The notes: generated by a model from the sequence alone, not told the origin. A stretch of DNA of 64,000 bases from Lacticaseibacillus porcinae (GCF_003946305.1 NZ_RHNS01000011.1:16656-80655), one strand, 5' to 3'; positions 40,355-49,784 are shown, counted from the first letter of the stretch. Translations and numbers: made by a program.

Positions 40355-40789
40355 GTGGATAAATATTACATTGTGGACCGATCGATTTTGCCAGATGTGG
40401 TGGCCAAAGTGATCGAAGCCCGGACCTTGATTGAAAACGGGCAGGTCCGCCAAGTGTCTGAAGCCGTCAAAAAAGTCGGCATCAGCCGCGGCACATATTA
40501 TAAATACAAAGATTATGTCTTCTTACCAGATTCTGGGATCTCTCAGCGTAAAGCTGTCTTGTCGTTAATGCTTAACGACAAGCGCGGGATCTTGTCAGAA
40601 GTCCTTAATACGATGTCAGATGCTAATGCGTCGATCATCACCATTAACCAAAACATCCCCATTCACGATTGGGCCAGTGTGGTGGTGTCGTTTGACATTT
40701 CCAATTTAACTGGGTCGCTAGATGAATTGGTCAACGCCTTGAAGCAATCACACGGGGTCACTGACGTTAATTTAATTTCAGTGGAGTAA
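40355..40789 (+). CDS. ACT-domain protein, PheB/UPF0735 family
   Basis: 144 residues from a GTG. An N-terminal helix-turn-helix-like part (VRQVSEAVKKVGISRGTYYK) and a C-terminal ACT domain (VLSLMLNDKRGILSEVLNTM). This family is often coded near hom/thr genes. It probably senses an amino acid. Single gene with a strong terminator. Confidence 0.85.
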   Translation: MDKYYIVDRSILPDVVAKVIEARTLIENGQVRQVSEAVKKVGISRGTYYKYKDYVFLPDSGISQRKAVLSLMLNDKRGILSEVLNTMSDANASIITINQNIPIHDWASVVVSFDISNLTGSLDELVNALKQSHGVTDVNLISVE

Positions 40790-40793
40790 AGTC

Positions 40794-40823
40794 AAAGCCG
40801 GAGTCGCATGCTCCGGCTTTTTG
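40794..40823 (+). terminator. Terminator
   Basis: AAAGCCGGAG pairs with CTCCGGCTTT around TCGCATG, followed by a T run. Confidence 0.85.
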
Positions 40824-40901
40824 GTTCCGTACTGGTGCTTTCTAGAATCATATATGTTTCATCTGTCTCAAATCTTCACAAAACCTGCGACTTTGGTTCA
40901 T

Positions 40902-40930
40902 TGTCAAACTAGGTGCTGAGTGCTAGTCTG
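40902..40930 (+). promoter_or_regulatory. Promoter of the two-component operon
   Basis: TTGTCA (40902-40907) and TAGTCT (40925-40930) with a 17-bp spacer. The leader is about 80 nt. Confidence 0.55.
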
Positions 40931-41014
40931 AAATCAAGGGTCGCAGGGTTTAAGCTGTTTTTATGCCACGGCTGATAAACTCGTTGTATTAGTCAAAATG
41001 CGAGGATGATAAAA

Positions 41015-41743
41015 ATGAAAATTCTGATGATTGAAGATAACGAAAGTGTTGCGCAGATGATGGACATGTTCTTTAAAAAAGAACAATGGGACGTCACCAA
41101 CGCTTATGATGGTGAATCTGGGTTAGAGGCGTTCAAAAATGCGCCTGACGATTTTGACATCATTACCTTGGACTTGAACTTACCAAAAATGGACGGCATG
41201 CAAGTCGCCCAAGAGATCCGCAAAATTTCCACCAGTGTGCCATTGATCATGTTGACGGCGCGCGACACCGAAAGCGATCAAGTGTTAGGCTTAGAACTTG
41301 GTGCCGACGATTATGTCACCAAGCCTTTCTCCCCGATCACCTTGGTGGCTCGGATCAAAGCCTTGCACCGCCGCGCAGAAACGGCACCAGTCGATGCGAA
41401 TGACGATGCGCCACAAACTAACGACGACTTTGATGTGGTGACTGGCCACTTTAAGTTGTCCACCAAGACTCGTGAAGCTTACTTAGATGATGTCGCAATT
41501 GAAGGCCTCACCCCTAAGGAATTTGACTTGTTGCACACCTTGGCGCAAAACCCGAAGCAAGTCTTCTCCCGTGAGCAATTGTTGCAGTTGGTGTGGGATT
41601 ATGAATATTACGGCGATGAACGCACTGTCGATGCCCACATCAAAAAACTCCGTCAAAAAATCGAAAAAGTCGGTCCGCAGATCATTCAAACGGTTTGGGG
41701 CGTTGGCTACAAATTTGATGACACAGGATTGGATACTAAATGA
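41015..41743 (+). CDS. OmpR-family response regulator
   Basis: 242 residues from the ATG at 41015 (GAGG upstream). A receiver domain with Asp53 as phosphoacceptor (TLDLNLPKMDG), Thr81 and Lys103 (TKPFSP), then a winged-helix domain with LTPKEFDLLHTLAQNPKQVF and the recognition helix RTVDAHIKKLRQKI. It is activated by the sensor kinase coded next. Resembles CsrR/CovR-type regulators. Targets unknown. Confidence 0.93.
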   Translation: MKILMIEDNESVAQMMDMFFKKEQWDVTNAYDGESGLEAFKNAPDDFDIITLDLNLPKMDGMQVAQEIRKISTSVPLIMLTARDTESDQVLGLELGADDYVTKPFSPITLVARIKALHRRAETAPVDANDDAPQTNDDFDVVTGHFKLSTKTREAYLDDVAIEGLTPKEFDLLHTLAQNPKQVFSREQLLQLVWDYEYYGDERTVDAHIKKLRQKIEKVGPQIIQTVWGVGYKFDDTGLDTK

Positions 41744-43209
41744 AACTCCTTTATCAACAAATGTTGGCGTTTTTCGGCGTGATCGCCGTGACGCTGACCA
41801 TTGTGTCGGTATTGTTTATCCGTAGCACCACCAATACCGTATGGCAAAATAGCTTTGATCAATTGGAACAATATACTGACGTGTTGAAAGATCGCGCCGT
41901 CGATCAAAATACTTATTTGATCAACAGCCAATTCATTCAAAACTCAGAAGCGATCCTCGCCAAACAAAATGTCCACTTCATGATCTACGACGCCACCAAC
42001 AACGCCCGCTACCCGAACTTACCAGGTGGCGGTGGTGCTGCCCAAGCGATCGCCTCTAAATACTGGAAGCAATTGAAAAAAGGCAACACCGTGGCGTTAC
42101 CTGAATTGGCAACAAACCCGCAAAACGGGAAACAACAGCGCATGACAATTTACTACAAACCGGTATTTTTGAGTCAGAAGTTGTTGTTTGTGATCGCGGC
42201 GTTTGCCCCAGTGGAAAACATTCAGTCGTCGATTCAACAAACTGAAAAGAACTTAGTGGTCGCCTTTTTGCTGTCGCTGTTAGTCGCAATCATCGTCAGT
42301 TACTTCTTGGCACGCTTTCAAGTCAACCGCATCAACCGTTTGCGTCAAGCGACCCACCAAGTTGCTGAAGGTGATTATGATGTGGAAGTGACCTTTGATA
42401 AGAAAGGCCACGATGAAGTCGCGGCTTTAGCTGATGACTTTCAAGACATGGTCGGCTCGTTGCGCGATTCGCAAGCAGAAATCCACCGCCAAGAAGAACG
42501 CCGTCGGCAATTCATGGCCGACGCTGCCCATGAAATGCGGACGCCTTTGACGACGATCAACGGATTGCTTGAAGGCTTAGCCTATGATGCGATCCCAGAA
42601 GAATCCAAAGGCGACTCGATCGCCCTCATGCAAAAAGAAACCAAGCGTTTGATCCGCTTAGTCAATGAGAATTTGGACTACGAAAAGATCCGCACCAATC
42701 AAATCATGCTCCAAAAACAAACCTTCAATGCCACTGAAGCGATGCATGACATTGTCACCCAGCTTCAGAAAAAAGCTGATGACGCTGGCGACAAGCTGGT
42801 GATCCAAGCAGATGACGACGTGGAAGTATTCGCCGATCACGATCGCTTCGTCCAAGTGATGTTTAACATCACCCAAAATGCGATCCAGTTCACCCAAAAC
42901 GGCACCATCACCTTATCTGCCAAAACTGGTTATCATCAAACCGAGTTATCAGTCAGTGACACTGGAATCGGGATGAGCGCCGATCAAGTCAAAAACATTT
43001 GGGAACGCTACTACAAAGCTGACCCATCGCGTAAAAACACCAAATATGGGGAATCTGGTTTAGGCCTAGCGATCGTTCATCAACTGGTCACCGTCCATGG
43101 CGGCACCATCAAAGTCACCTCAGAACTTGGTAAAGGTACCACCTTTGCGTTGACCTTCCCAGACGAAGAAACGGCACCAAAGCAAGCGCCGATCACCCAT
43201 ACCAAATAA
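41740..43209 (+). CDS. Sensor histidine kinase
   Basis: 489 residues, overlapping the regulator gene by 4 nt (ATGA). Membrane segments at residues 8-28 and 171-191 flank an extracellular sensing part of about 140 residues. Then a HAMP region, the H box with His264 (AAHEMRTPLTTI), an N box (NITQNAIQFTQNG) and the G boxes (DTGIGM, GESGLGLAI). It phosphorylates the partner regulator. The signal is unknown. Confidence 0.93.
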   Translation: MKLLYQQMLAFFGVIAVTLTIVSVLFIRSTTNTVWQNSFDQLEQYTDVLKDRAVDQNTYLINSQFIQNSEAILAKQNVHFMIYDATNNARYPNLPGGGGAAQAIASKYWKQLKKGNTVALPELATNPQNGKQQRMTIYYKPVFLSQKLLFVIAAFAPVENIQSSIQQTEKNLVVAFLLSLLVAIIVSYFLARFQVNRINRLRQATHQVAEGDYDVEVTFDKKGHDEVAALADDFQDMVGSLRDSQAEIHRQEERRRQFMADAAHEMRTPLTTINGLLEGLAYDAIPEESKGDSIALMQKETKRLIRLVNENLDYEKIRTNQIMLQKQTFNATEAMHDIVTQLQKKADDAGDKLVIQADDDVEVFADHDRFVQVMFNITQNAIQFTQNGTITLSAKTGYHQTELSVSDTGIGMSADQVKNIWERYYKADPSRKNTKYGESGLGLAIVHQLVTVHGGTIKVTSELGKGTTFALTFPDEETAPKQAPITHTK

Positions 43210-43216
43210 TTGATGT

Positions 43217-43246
43217 CCTGTCGTCTCGATACGACAGGATTTTTTA
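43217..43246 (+). terminator. Terminator of the two-component operon
   Basis: CCTGTCGT pairs with ACGACAGG around CTCGAT and is followed by six T. It lies just before the yaaA ribosome site. Confidence 0.75.
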
Positions 43247-43257
43247 CGGAGGTATTT

Positions 43258-44004
43258 ATGCAATTCATTATCGCCCCAGCTAAGAAAATGCAAGTTGATG
43301 TCGATACGTTCGCACCAGAGTCGCTGCCGGCGAACTTGACGCAAACGACTGAAATTCTCGGCGCACTGCGCGCGTTGACCCCTGCACAACGCCAAAAACT
43401 TTGGCAATGCAGCGATAAACTCGCCGCAGCCAGTGAACAACAACTTGCGCAGCTCAACTTAAACGGTCCGCTGACCCCTGCGATCATTGCCTTTGTCGGC
43501 ATTCAATACCAATCGATGGCACCTGATTTGTTCACCGAATCCGCCTTGCAATATATTCAAGCACATTTGCGAATCTTGTCAGGATTTTACGGGGCATTGC
43601 GCCCTTTTGACGGGATCGTCCCATATCGCTTAGAACTTGGCAGTCGCTTGCGCGTGGGGAGCTCCAAGAACCTCTATGACTATTGGAGTGCGCGGTTGTA
43701 TGAACAACTCGATTTCAGCAATGGCCCAGTGATCAACTTAGCAAGCGTTGAATATGCCAAAGCGATCCGCCCTTACCTCAAAGCTGATGACAAGATGATC
43801 GACGTGGTGTTTGGTCGCGTGATCGACGGTAGGTTCAAAACCCGTGCCACCCAAGCAAAAATTGCTCGCGGTGCAATGGTGCGGTATGCTGCAATGAACG
43901 ATCTCACAACCCCTGAACAACTTAAACAATTTGATCATCCCCATTACACCTATGCCCCTGCTCGCTCAACAAAGAAGCAAATGGTATTTGAATATCACGA
44001 CTAA
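43258..44004 (+). CDS. yaaA: YaaA family peroxide-stress protein
   Basis: 248 residues from the ATG at 43258 (ACGGAGGTATTT). Family marks: IIAPAKKMQVD, FVGIQYQSM, LRILSGFYGALRPFDGIVPY and RLELGSRLRVG. In Escherichia coli YaaA lowers free iron under peroxide stress and binds DNA. Single gene between two terminators. Confidence 0.9.
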   Translation: MQFIIAPAKKMQVDVDTFAPESLPANLTQTTEILGALRALTPAQRQKLWQCSDKLAAASEQQLAQLNLNGPLTPAIIAFVGIQYQSMAPDLFTESALQYIQAHLRILSGFYGALRPFDGIVPYRLELGSRLRVGSSKNLYDYWSARLYEQLDFSNGPVINLASVEYAKAIRPYLKADDKMIDVVFGRVIDGRFKTRATQAKIARGAMVRYAAMNDLTTPEQLKQFDHPHYTYAPARSTKKQMVFEYHD

Positions 44005-44009
44005 CCACG

Positions 44010-44047
44010 AATCGGCATCTCGACACTATCGAGACGCCGATTTTTTT
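44010..44047 (+). terminator. yaaA terminator
   Basis: A long stem, ATCGGC-TCTCGA with TCGAGA-GCCGAT, and seven T. Confidence 0.85.
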
Positions 44048-44576
44048 GCGCGCACGAAAACCACGGCCCAGCAATTTCAAAACTGGCCCGTGGTTCCAAA
44101 CTTGTCTACTTTGATCCTTCAGCGCGCATTAAACACGCATTAGGGTGGTGCGGTATTGTATCGGGGATTTCGTTCCCCGCCGGATCAGTCAGGAAAAGTT
44201 CTCCTGCTGCGCGAACTTGGATGGCTACCAAATATTATCCAAGCCTGTGGGCGGACTCCCACATGTTGCTCACTTACCCTGTGTTACCGTAGCGCGATTC
44301 GCGGTTTCGTCATGCGCACTCTGGGTAGTAGGACTTTGACTACTGTCACCAGCAGCCAAGGCGAGCATACCAATGAAGGTCAAAGACTGCAAGCCAAGCT
44401 CGAGTCTCAACTACTTTGATCTTCGCGGAATTCACCGTGATCGTATCACGGGTTTAAATTAATTGCAACCAATTGGTCGAAAAAATTTTCAAAGAAGGCT
44501 TAGTCTTTGATTTAATCAGGTTTTTCTTCATTTTCATAAAGTAGACCAATTTTTATAAAATCATTTTTGAAGCGAC
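44048..44576. other. Non-coding intergenic stretch
   Basis: No gene with a ribosome site. It holds a CCACGG/CCGTGG hairpin (44061-44096), a TCGGGGA/TCCCCG hairpin near 44160, and two related copies of CTACTTTGATC at about 44106 and 44410 that flank some 300 bp. A minus-strand frame of about 46 codons (ending near 44285) has no clear start. Confidence 0.4.
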
Positions 44577-44603
44577 TAAAAAAGCCGGCACCTAGCCGGC
44601 TTT
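44577..44603 (-). terminator. Terminator of the amino acid ABC operon
   Basis: GCCGGC pairs with GCCGGC around TAGGT and is followed by TTTTTT on the minus strand. Confidence 0.85.
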
Positions 44604-44606
44604 CCA

Positions 44607-45272
44607 TTACCGCACGCCTGAAGACAAACGCCGCGAAATTAATCTGGAGATCAACGACAATGCGTAGTTGACGACAAAGTATAATACCGCCAACGCCACA
44701 AACATCGGGATCATGTAGTTAGAGTTTTGCCCGTAAATGATTTGGGAGTGATAAGTCAACTCTGGCAACAAAATGATCGTCGCCAAGCTGGTATCTTTGA
44801 CTAACGAAATGAACTGCGACACGATCGGTGGGATCATCGCCTTAAATGCTTGTGGCAAAATGATATGCACCATCGCTTGCGTGTAGGTCAATCCATTAGA
44901 CCGTGAAGCTTCCATTTGCCCGACTGGCACCGCATTGATCCCAGAACGGACAATTTCTGCTAACATCGCCGATTCAAACACTGTCATCGCCACGATCGAC
45001 GCTGGGATCACTGGCAAACGCAACCCGATATTCGGAAGAGCGAAGTAAGTGAAGAATAAAATCAACAGCAACGGTAAGTTCCGGATCAAATCAATAATAA
45101 ACCCCACGATCGGCGAGAAGATCTTGATATTCACATACCGCGCCACACCAAGTAGCGTTCCGATCAAGAAACTAAAGGCGATGGAAACTAAGCTGACTTC
45201 CAACGTCACCCCGAGGCCTTGCAGCAAATACGCGAGATTGACTTGTGAATACGCATCAATAAAGTTTTGCAT
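44607..45272 (-). CDS. Polar amino acid ABC transporter permease 2
   Basis: 221 residues with AAAGGAGGCTAAATC. A HisMQ-type permease: five hydrophobic segments and the ATPase-docking loop ASRSNGLTYTQAMVHIILPQ AF (in two parts). Last gene of a four-gene operon: ATPase, binding protein, permease 1, permease 2. The system likely takes up glutamine, glutamate or a similar amino acid. Confidence 0.9.
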   Translation of the reverse strand: MQNFIDAYSQVNLAYLLQGLGVTLEVSLVSIAFSFLIGTLLGVARYVNIKIFSPIVGFIIDLIRNLPLLLILFFTYFALPNIGLRLPVIPASIVAMTVFESAMLAEIVRSGINAVPVGQMEASRSNGLTYTQAMVHIILPQAFKAMIPPIVSQFISLVKDTSLATIILLPELTYHSQIIYGQNSNYMIPMFVALAVLYFVVNYALSLISRLISRRLSSGVR

Positions 45273-45285
45273 GATTTAGCCTCCT

Positions 45286-45930
45286 TTAGGCAACTGCCCA
45301 TTTTTTCTCTAAGTAGCGCATGAAATAAGACAACGGCATCGTTAAAATCAAGTACAACACCCCAACGGCTAAGTAAGTATCAAAGGTGTTAAACGTCGCA
45401 TTGGCAATGATCTTGCCTTGATACATCAAATCAAACCCGGCAACAAAGGCTAAAATCGACGAGTTTTTCACCAAGTTAATGAATTGGTTGCCAAGCGGTG
45501 GGATCACGATCTTAAAGGCTTGCGGGAAAATGATTTGAATCATCGCTTGGGTGTAAGTCATCCCCACAGACCGCGCGCCTTCCATTTGACCGACGGCGAC
45601 TGATTGGATCCCAGCGCGGACCGTTTCAGCGATAAAGGCACTGGTGTAAATCGTCAAGCCGATGGTCCCTGCAGTGAAACCGTCAATTTGGGCGATATAT
45701 TGCGGCACGATCACGTAAAAGGCCATGGTGATGACCAACAATGGAATATTACGCACAACTTCGACATAGACGTTGCCGATCACCGACAACCAGCGATGGG
45801 TGGAAATTTCCATTAACGCAAAGGCTGTCCCAATGATCAAACTGCCAACTAAGGCGATCAACGAACTCATCAACGTGTAGCCGAGTCCTGACATCAATTC
45901 AGGAAAATTGTTCACTAAAATATTGAGCAT
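45286..45930 (-). CDS. Polar amino acid ABC transporter permease 1
   Basis: 214 residues. A HisMQ-type permease with RNIPLLVITMAFYVIVPQY, the coupling loop GARSVGMTYTQAMIQIIFPQ and several membrane segments. Its ATG overlaps the stop of the binding protein by 1 nt. It would form a heterodimeric channel with the next permease. Confidence 0.9.
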   Translation of the reverse strand: MLNILVNNFPELMSGLGYTLMSSLIALVGSLIIGTAFALMEISTHRWLSVIGNVYVEVVRNIPLLVITMAFYVIVPQYIAQIDGFTAGTIGLTIYTSAFIAETVRAGIQSVAVGQMEGARSVGMTYTQAMIQIIFPQAFKIVIPPLGNQFINLVKNSSILAFVAGFDLMYQGKIIANATFNTFDTYLAVGVLYLILTMPLSYFMRYLEKKWAVA

Positions 45931-46748
45931 TATTCCACCTCCTTGATATCAAAGCCTGGAATATCGCCGAACCATTTGTTGATCAGCTTTTCATAAGTGC
46001 CATTTTTCCGTAAGGTGTTAATGGCTTTGTTCATCGCGTTGGTCATGTTGGTTTGGCCTTTGTTCAATGCAATGCCATAAGGTTCTTTGGTGAAGGCCCC
46101 ACCAACGACGACATAGTTAGGATCTTGTTTGGACATCCCATAAAGGATCCCGTTATCTGTGGTCACCGCCACCCCTTGGCCAGACTTCAGGGCAGTGAAC
46201 GCTTGCGCATAGTCAGATAATTGTAAAACTGTGGCTTGCGGCGCGGCTTTTTGAATGTTGTCGACAGACGTTGAGCCTTGCACCCCGATCACTTTGTCGC
46301 CTTTTTTCAGATCTTTGACCGAGTGGATCGGCGAGCCTTTCTTCACTAACAACGATTGCCCTGCAGCAAAATAGGATTGCGTAAAGTTCAAGACTTTCTC
46401 ACGATCTGGCGTAATGGTCATGGTGGCGATGATGGCATCAATGTTCCCACCTTTGATCATCGGCACCCGCGTATCAGAGGTGACTTGCACCAGTTCCGCT
46501 TTACCTTTGGGACCAAGGATCTGTTTGGTGATGGCTTTGGCCATGTCGATATCAAAGCCTTCGATGTTCCCAGATTTGGTGTTCATCAACCCAAACAGGC
46601 GAGTATCAGCTTTAACGCCCCAAACAATGGTGTTAGTTTGCTTGGCGTGTTGCAACACGTCTTGTGACGCGATCGACTTGCCGCACCCAGCTATCAACAA
46701 CACACTTAACAATCCAATTAAGGCGATCAGATGATGTAACTTTTTCAT
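45930..46748 (-). CDS. Amino acid ABC transporter substrate-binding lipoprotein
   Basis: 272 residues. Lipobox LIAGC (Cys22), then a family 3 solute-binding fold: TIVWGVKADTRLFGLMNTKS, GFDIDMAKAITKQILG, MTITPDREKVLNFTQSYFAA and KWFGDIPGFDI at the end. The Arg in the RVPMIKGG region fits an alpha-carboxyl group of an amino acid. Glutamine or glutamate is likely. Confidence 0.9.
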   Translation of the reverse strand: MKKLHHLIALIGLLSVLLIAGCGKSIASQDVLQHAKQTNTIVWGVKADTRLFGLMNTKSGNIEGFDIDMAKAITKQILGPKGKAELVQVTSDTRVPMIKGGNIDAIIATMTITPDREKVLNFTQSYFAAGQSLLVKKGSPIHSVKDLKKGDKVIGVQGSTSVDNIQKAAPQATVLQLSDYAQAFTALKSGQGVAVTTDNGILYGMSKQDPNYVVVGGAFTKEPYGIALNKGQTNMTNAMNKAINTLRKNGTYEKLINKWFGDIPGFDIKEVE

Positions 46749-46759
46749 ACTGCGCCTCC

Positions 46760-47497
46760 TTAGTGGTTGATGATCTTTGACAAGAACTCCTGGGCGCGCG
46801 GTTCTTTAGGATGATCGAAAAAGCCGCCAACATCTGAGGCATCTTCCAAGATCTGACCGTCTGCCATAAACACGATCCGATTACCGACATGCCGGGCAAA
46901 GCCCATTTCATGGGTGACCACGACCATTGTCATCCCACCTTCGGCAATGGTTTTCATGACGTCAAGGACATCGCCGATGGTTTCTGGATCAAGCGCTGAC
47001 GTTGGTTCATCAAATAACAAGGCTTTAGGCTTCATCGCCAATGATCGCGCAATGGCGATCCGTTGTTTTTGCCCACCGGATAACGCCGAAGGATAAGAAT
47101 CTGCTTTATCCCGCAACCCGACTTGATCAAGCAAAGCCAGCGCTTCTTCATGCACTTCGTCTTTGTTGCGCTTCAGCACTAGGGTCGGGCCAAGGCAAAT
47201 ATTTTGCATGACCGTTTTGTTGGCATATAAATTAAAATGCTGGAACACCATGCCGACATTTTTGCGGATCTTATTCATATCGGTTTTTTTATCTGCTAAA
47301 TCAAAATCATTAACGATCAATTGGCCGGACTGGACCCGCTCCAAACCGTTGATCGTGCGCAGCAGCGTACTTTTCCCAGAACCAGATGGTCCGATAATGG
47401 TGACGACTTCACCACGATCAACAGTGAGGTTGATATCTTTTAACGCATGGAACTTACCATAATACTTCTCGACATCGTGGAATTCGATCATCGACAT
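46760..47497 (-). CDS. glnQ: Polar amino acid ABC transporter ATPase
   Basis: 245 residues with AGGAGGGATCAACC. Walker A GPSGSGKST, signature ALSGGQKQRIAIARSLA, Walker B ALLFDEPTSAL and the H loop VVTHEMGF, all as in GlnQ-type ATPases. First gene of the operon, so it is made ahead of the binding protein and permeases. Confidence 0.93.
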   Translation of the reverse strand: MSMIEFHDVEKYYGKFHALKDINLTVDRGEVVTIIGPSGSGKSTLLRTINGLERVQSGQLIVNDFDLADKKTDMNKIRKNVGMVFQHFNLYANKTVMQNICLGPTLVLKRNKDEVHEEALALLDQVGLRDKADSYPSALSGGQKQRIAIARSLAMKPKALLFDEPTSALDPETIGDVLDVMKTIAEGGMTMVVVTHEMGFARHVGNRIVFMADGQILEDASDVGGFFDHPKEPRAQEFLSKIINH

Positions 47498-47529
47498 GGT
47501 TGATCCCTCCTTTTTTCGTGTAAGAACAA

Positions 47530-47553
47530 GAAAGGACGCACAATGGCGTCCTT
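47530..47553 (-). terminator. Terminator of the DUF6681-like gene
   Basis: AAGGACGC pairs with GCGTCCTT around CATTGT and is followed by TTCTTGTTCTT on the minus strand. Confidence 0.7.
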
Positions 47554-47612
47554 ATGTGATTATTAATATTTTATCATATTTCATTCATCAATTCCAGAAA
47601 AAATCCTCAGAC

Positions 47613-48431
47613 TTAAGAATTGTCACGTAAGGTATAGGCCAACTGAACCGTCAGGCTATACGGTTCTTCCTTGGTGATCAAGCTTCGCCGACCCATCAAC
47701 TTGCTTTGGCCACCGGTTAAATATACATGAGCAGCCGCTAATTTATACTGCTTTTGCGCTTCTTTGACTGGTAACAATCCCACTGACACGATCCGCGCCA
47801 ACGGTTGTACATTCAATGCATTAACGCCACCGACAACAGTCACACCGCCAGCTTCTGGTACCACTTTGAAAAATGGCAATTCCACCATATTCCCGATCGC
47901 ATACACTGGTTGATGACTTTTCGAGGCGACACGCATGATGGCGTGATCGTCTAAGCCTGAATAGTTTGCGGCTAAATGTCCATTTTCTTGTAAATGTTTC
48001 ACCAAGTCGTCAAGGTTGCGTTGTTGTGCAGGCGACACATCAATGGCCGTTGGCAAAATGTTTTCTTCTTTAAACAAGCCACTAGCAGGACCCGACATTG
48101 TATTTTTCGTCAACTTCGATTCGGCTGCTTTGAGTTGCGCTTGATTGCCGCCGAGAAGTTTTTCCACTTTTGGTGAAATATCATACTTCAATTGCTTGTC
48201 GGTGTAATAGTAAAAGGCGTTGAGGACAATGAAGTATTCCAATAGTAAGAACCCGACTAAAAACAAGAAACCTTGCAGGCGATATCCAGGATAACGCAGC
48301 CCTTGGATCGCAGTGTACAACAAGTAAAAGTTTGCAATAAACGCGACGACAGTAAAGGCCTTGCCTTTGGCTTTATCTTGAATATTGAAATAACTCAACA
48401 GGCGGTTGAGAATATCTAATGCTGTTAACAT
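47613..48431 (-). CDS. Lactobacillar membrane protein, DUF6681-like
   Basis: 272 residues, TAGGAGGTTGAC upstream. Two or three membrane segments in the first 90 residues (VVAFIANFYLLYTAIQGL, FLFLVGFLLLEYFIVL) and a cytoplasmic or external beta-rich domain of about 150 residues (GGVTVVGGVNALNVQPLARI). I place it with an uncharacterised family found in lactobacilli. It forms a unit with the upstream Ser/Thr-rich protein gene. Confidence 0.6.
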   Translation of the reverse strand: MLTALDILNRLLSYFNIQDKAKGKAFTVVAFIANFYLLYTAIQGLRYPGYRLQGFLFLVGFLLLEYFIVLNAFYYYTDKQLKYDISPKVEKLLGGNQAQLKAAESKLTKNTMSGPASGLFKEENILPTAIDVSPAQQRNLDDLVKHLQENGHLAANYSGLDDHAIMRVASKSHQPVYAIGNMVELPFFKVVPEAGGVTVVGGVNALNVQPLARIVSVGLLPVKEAQKQYKLAAAHVYLTGGQSKLMGRRSLITKEEPYSLTVQLAYTLRDNS

Positions 48432-48440
48432 GTCAACCTC

Positions 48441-48920
48441 CTAGTTAGTTGTTGTGGTCGTTGAACTGCTGTTAGTGGTATCGCCAGTGGTGCCGCCAGT
48501 GGTGGTATTGCCAGTCGTGGTTTTATCACTAGATGAACTAGACGCCGTAGCAGAGCTCGACGAGGCACTGGTGTGATCGGTGTTATTATCCGTACCACCT
48601 TGGGTATTATCCGTGGTGTTGTCACTTGACGAACTCGACGCATCAGTTTGTGGTTGGTTGTTTTGTTGATCATCTGACGAACTCGTCTCGCTAGGTTTGG
48701 CGGCAGAACTCGATGACGCTGACGGCTTGCTTGGTTTGTCAGAACTTGAGGTGCTAGCAGTCGCGGCTTTTTGCTTGGAAACCAACACCGATTGAGACGC
48801 TGCAGATTTTGGTTTGGCACTCGGGTTGACCGTCGTGTTAATGACATTGAACCCGCTGACTAAAATGATAATTGATACGATTGCCGCTGGTGAAAGTAGC
48901 GGCGCTGTCCGGTAAGCCAT
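48441..48920 (-). CDS. Membrane-anchored Ser/Thr-rich protein
   Basis: 159 residues from the ATG at 48920 (AAAGGAGTCCGATCA). One N-terminal hydrophobic segment (LLSPAAIVSIIILVSGFNVI) and a tail made almost only of Ser, Thr, Asn, Asp and Gly (residues 45-159). Probably an extracellular linker-like or glycosylated cell-surface protein. No other domain. Upstream lies a repeat-rich intergenic region. Confidence 0.65.
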   Translation of the reverse strand: MAYRTAPLLSPAAIVSIIILVSGFNVINTTVNPSAKPKSAASQSVLVSKQKAATASTSSSDKPSKPSASSSSAAKPSETSSSDDQQNNQPQTDASSSSSDNTTDNTQGGTDNNTDHTSASSSSATASSSSSDKTTTGNTTTGGTTGDTTNSSSTTTTTN

Positions 48921-49109
48921 TGATCGGACTCCTTTCAAAAAACTACTGCCTTGATTGTACCGCAAACCACTCGCTGACACCTTTAAAGATATGCAAAGAT
49001 ACACCAGTTTTTGTCAGGGGTGATTTGAAGTGGCGACGCCCGCCGGCTCATCGACGTCGATTGAGGGTCCTCAGCCGAGACATCATTCGTCTCAATCTCG
49101 TTTTGATGA

Positions 49110-49437
49110 TGTCTGGCATTGTCAGTGTGAATTTGATTTTTCAGTTAGCTATACCAACCTGCCTCCGGCACGAAAATCTGTGGGCTCCGATGATTTGGCG
49201 TCACTGCGATGAATGGGACAAGTTGCCGGTGCGGCCGTCTGCAGAAATCGGCAAAGCCCGCCGATGTTCTTGCGACTAAAAATTGAACCGGAGAAGAGCA
49301 CTCCGTTTCAATTTTTACCGGTGAAATCTGCGAATGCCACCAAAGATCGGTGTCATCCTTGATTTCACTGCCACAGGCAATTGTCCCATTCACCTCCATT
49401 TTGCCAAATCATCTCCACCCACAGATTTTCTACGTTG
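49110..49437. repeat. Composite palindromic element, module A, copy 2
   Basis: The core (49171-49430) is bounded by GAAAATCTGTGGGCTCCGA and its inverted partner TCTCCACCCACAGATTTTC. Inside, TGGGACAAGTTGCC mirrors GGCAATTGTCCCA and AAAATTGAACCGGAG mirrors a CTCCGTTTCAATTTTT. Similarity to copy 3 extends about 60 bp further left. No gene. Confidence 0.75.
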
Positions 49438-49527
49438 TTTTGCTAGTTTACAAATCAACTACGCTGATGTTGCGACGTCATTCACATGACCAAACATGAG
49501 ATCAACGTAGAAATAACGTGGTTCGTA

Positions 49528-49784
49528 GCCATCAGGTGACAGTGGGCTAGCGTAGTGGAGGAACTGAAAGCATCGAACGTGGCAGAAATATTAACGGAGA
49601 CAGTGGTTTTCTGGCTCCGTTAATATTTCAGGCAAATTCAAAGACGCGGGTTTCGGCTTTGAATTTAGGTGAAAGAGCATCGGCGCTTTTTGCCGATCTC
49701 TACGCCGGAAAGGCATGCCACGAGAGATGATTTCAGTTCCGAAACGAAGCTAGACCACTGTCGCCTGAGGGCGGCATGAAATAC
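49528..49784. repeat. Composite palindromic element, module C
   Basis: Outer frame TCAGGTGACAGTGGGCTAGC (49532 on) with GCTAGACCACTGTCGCCTGA at the right, shared with the second copy of module B. The core is different: GGAACTGAAA at the left and TTTCAGTTCC at the right, with inner hairpins such as GAAATATTAACGGAG. No gene lies in 49,005-49,882. Confidence 0.65.

Noticed and set aside
41015..43209. WalRK identity for the two-component system
   Set aside because: The sensor lacks a PAS domain and the genes walH/walI/walJ are absent; it looks more like a CsrRS-type pair.
44145..44419. RNase P RNA or 6S RNA in the gap after yaaA
   Set aside because: None of the conserved core segments of RNase P RNA are seen and there is no long 6S-type closed stem.
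48425..48847. Arg/Pro-rich frame over the Ser/Thr-rich protein gene
   Set aside because: It is the shifted reading of a Ser/Thr codon repeat; the frame from 48920 has the ribosome site and signal-like start.
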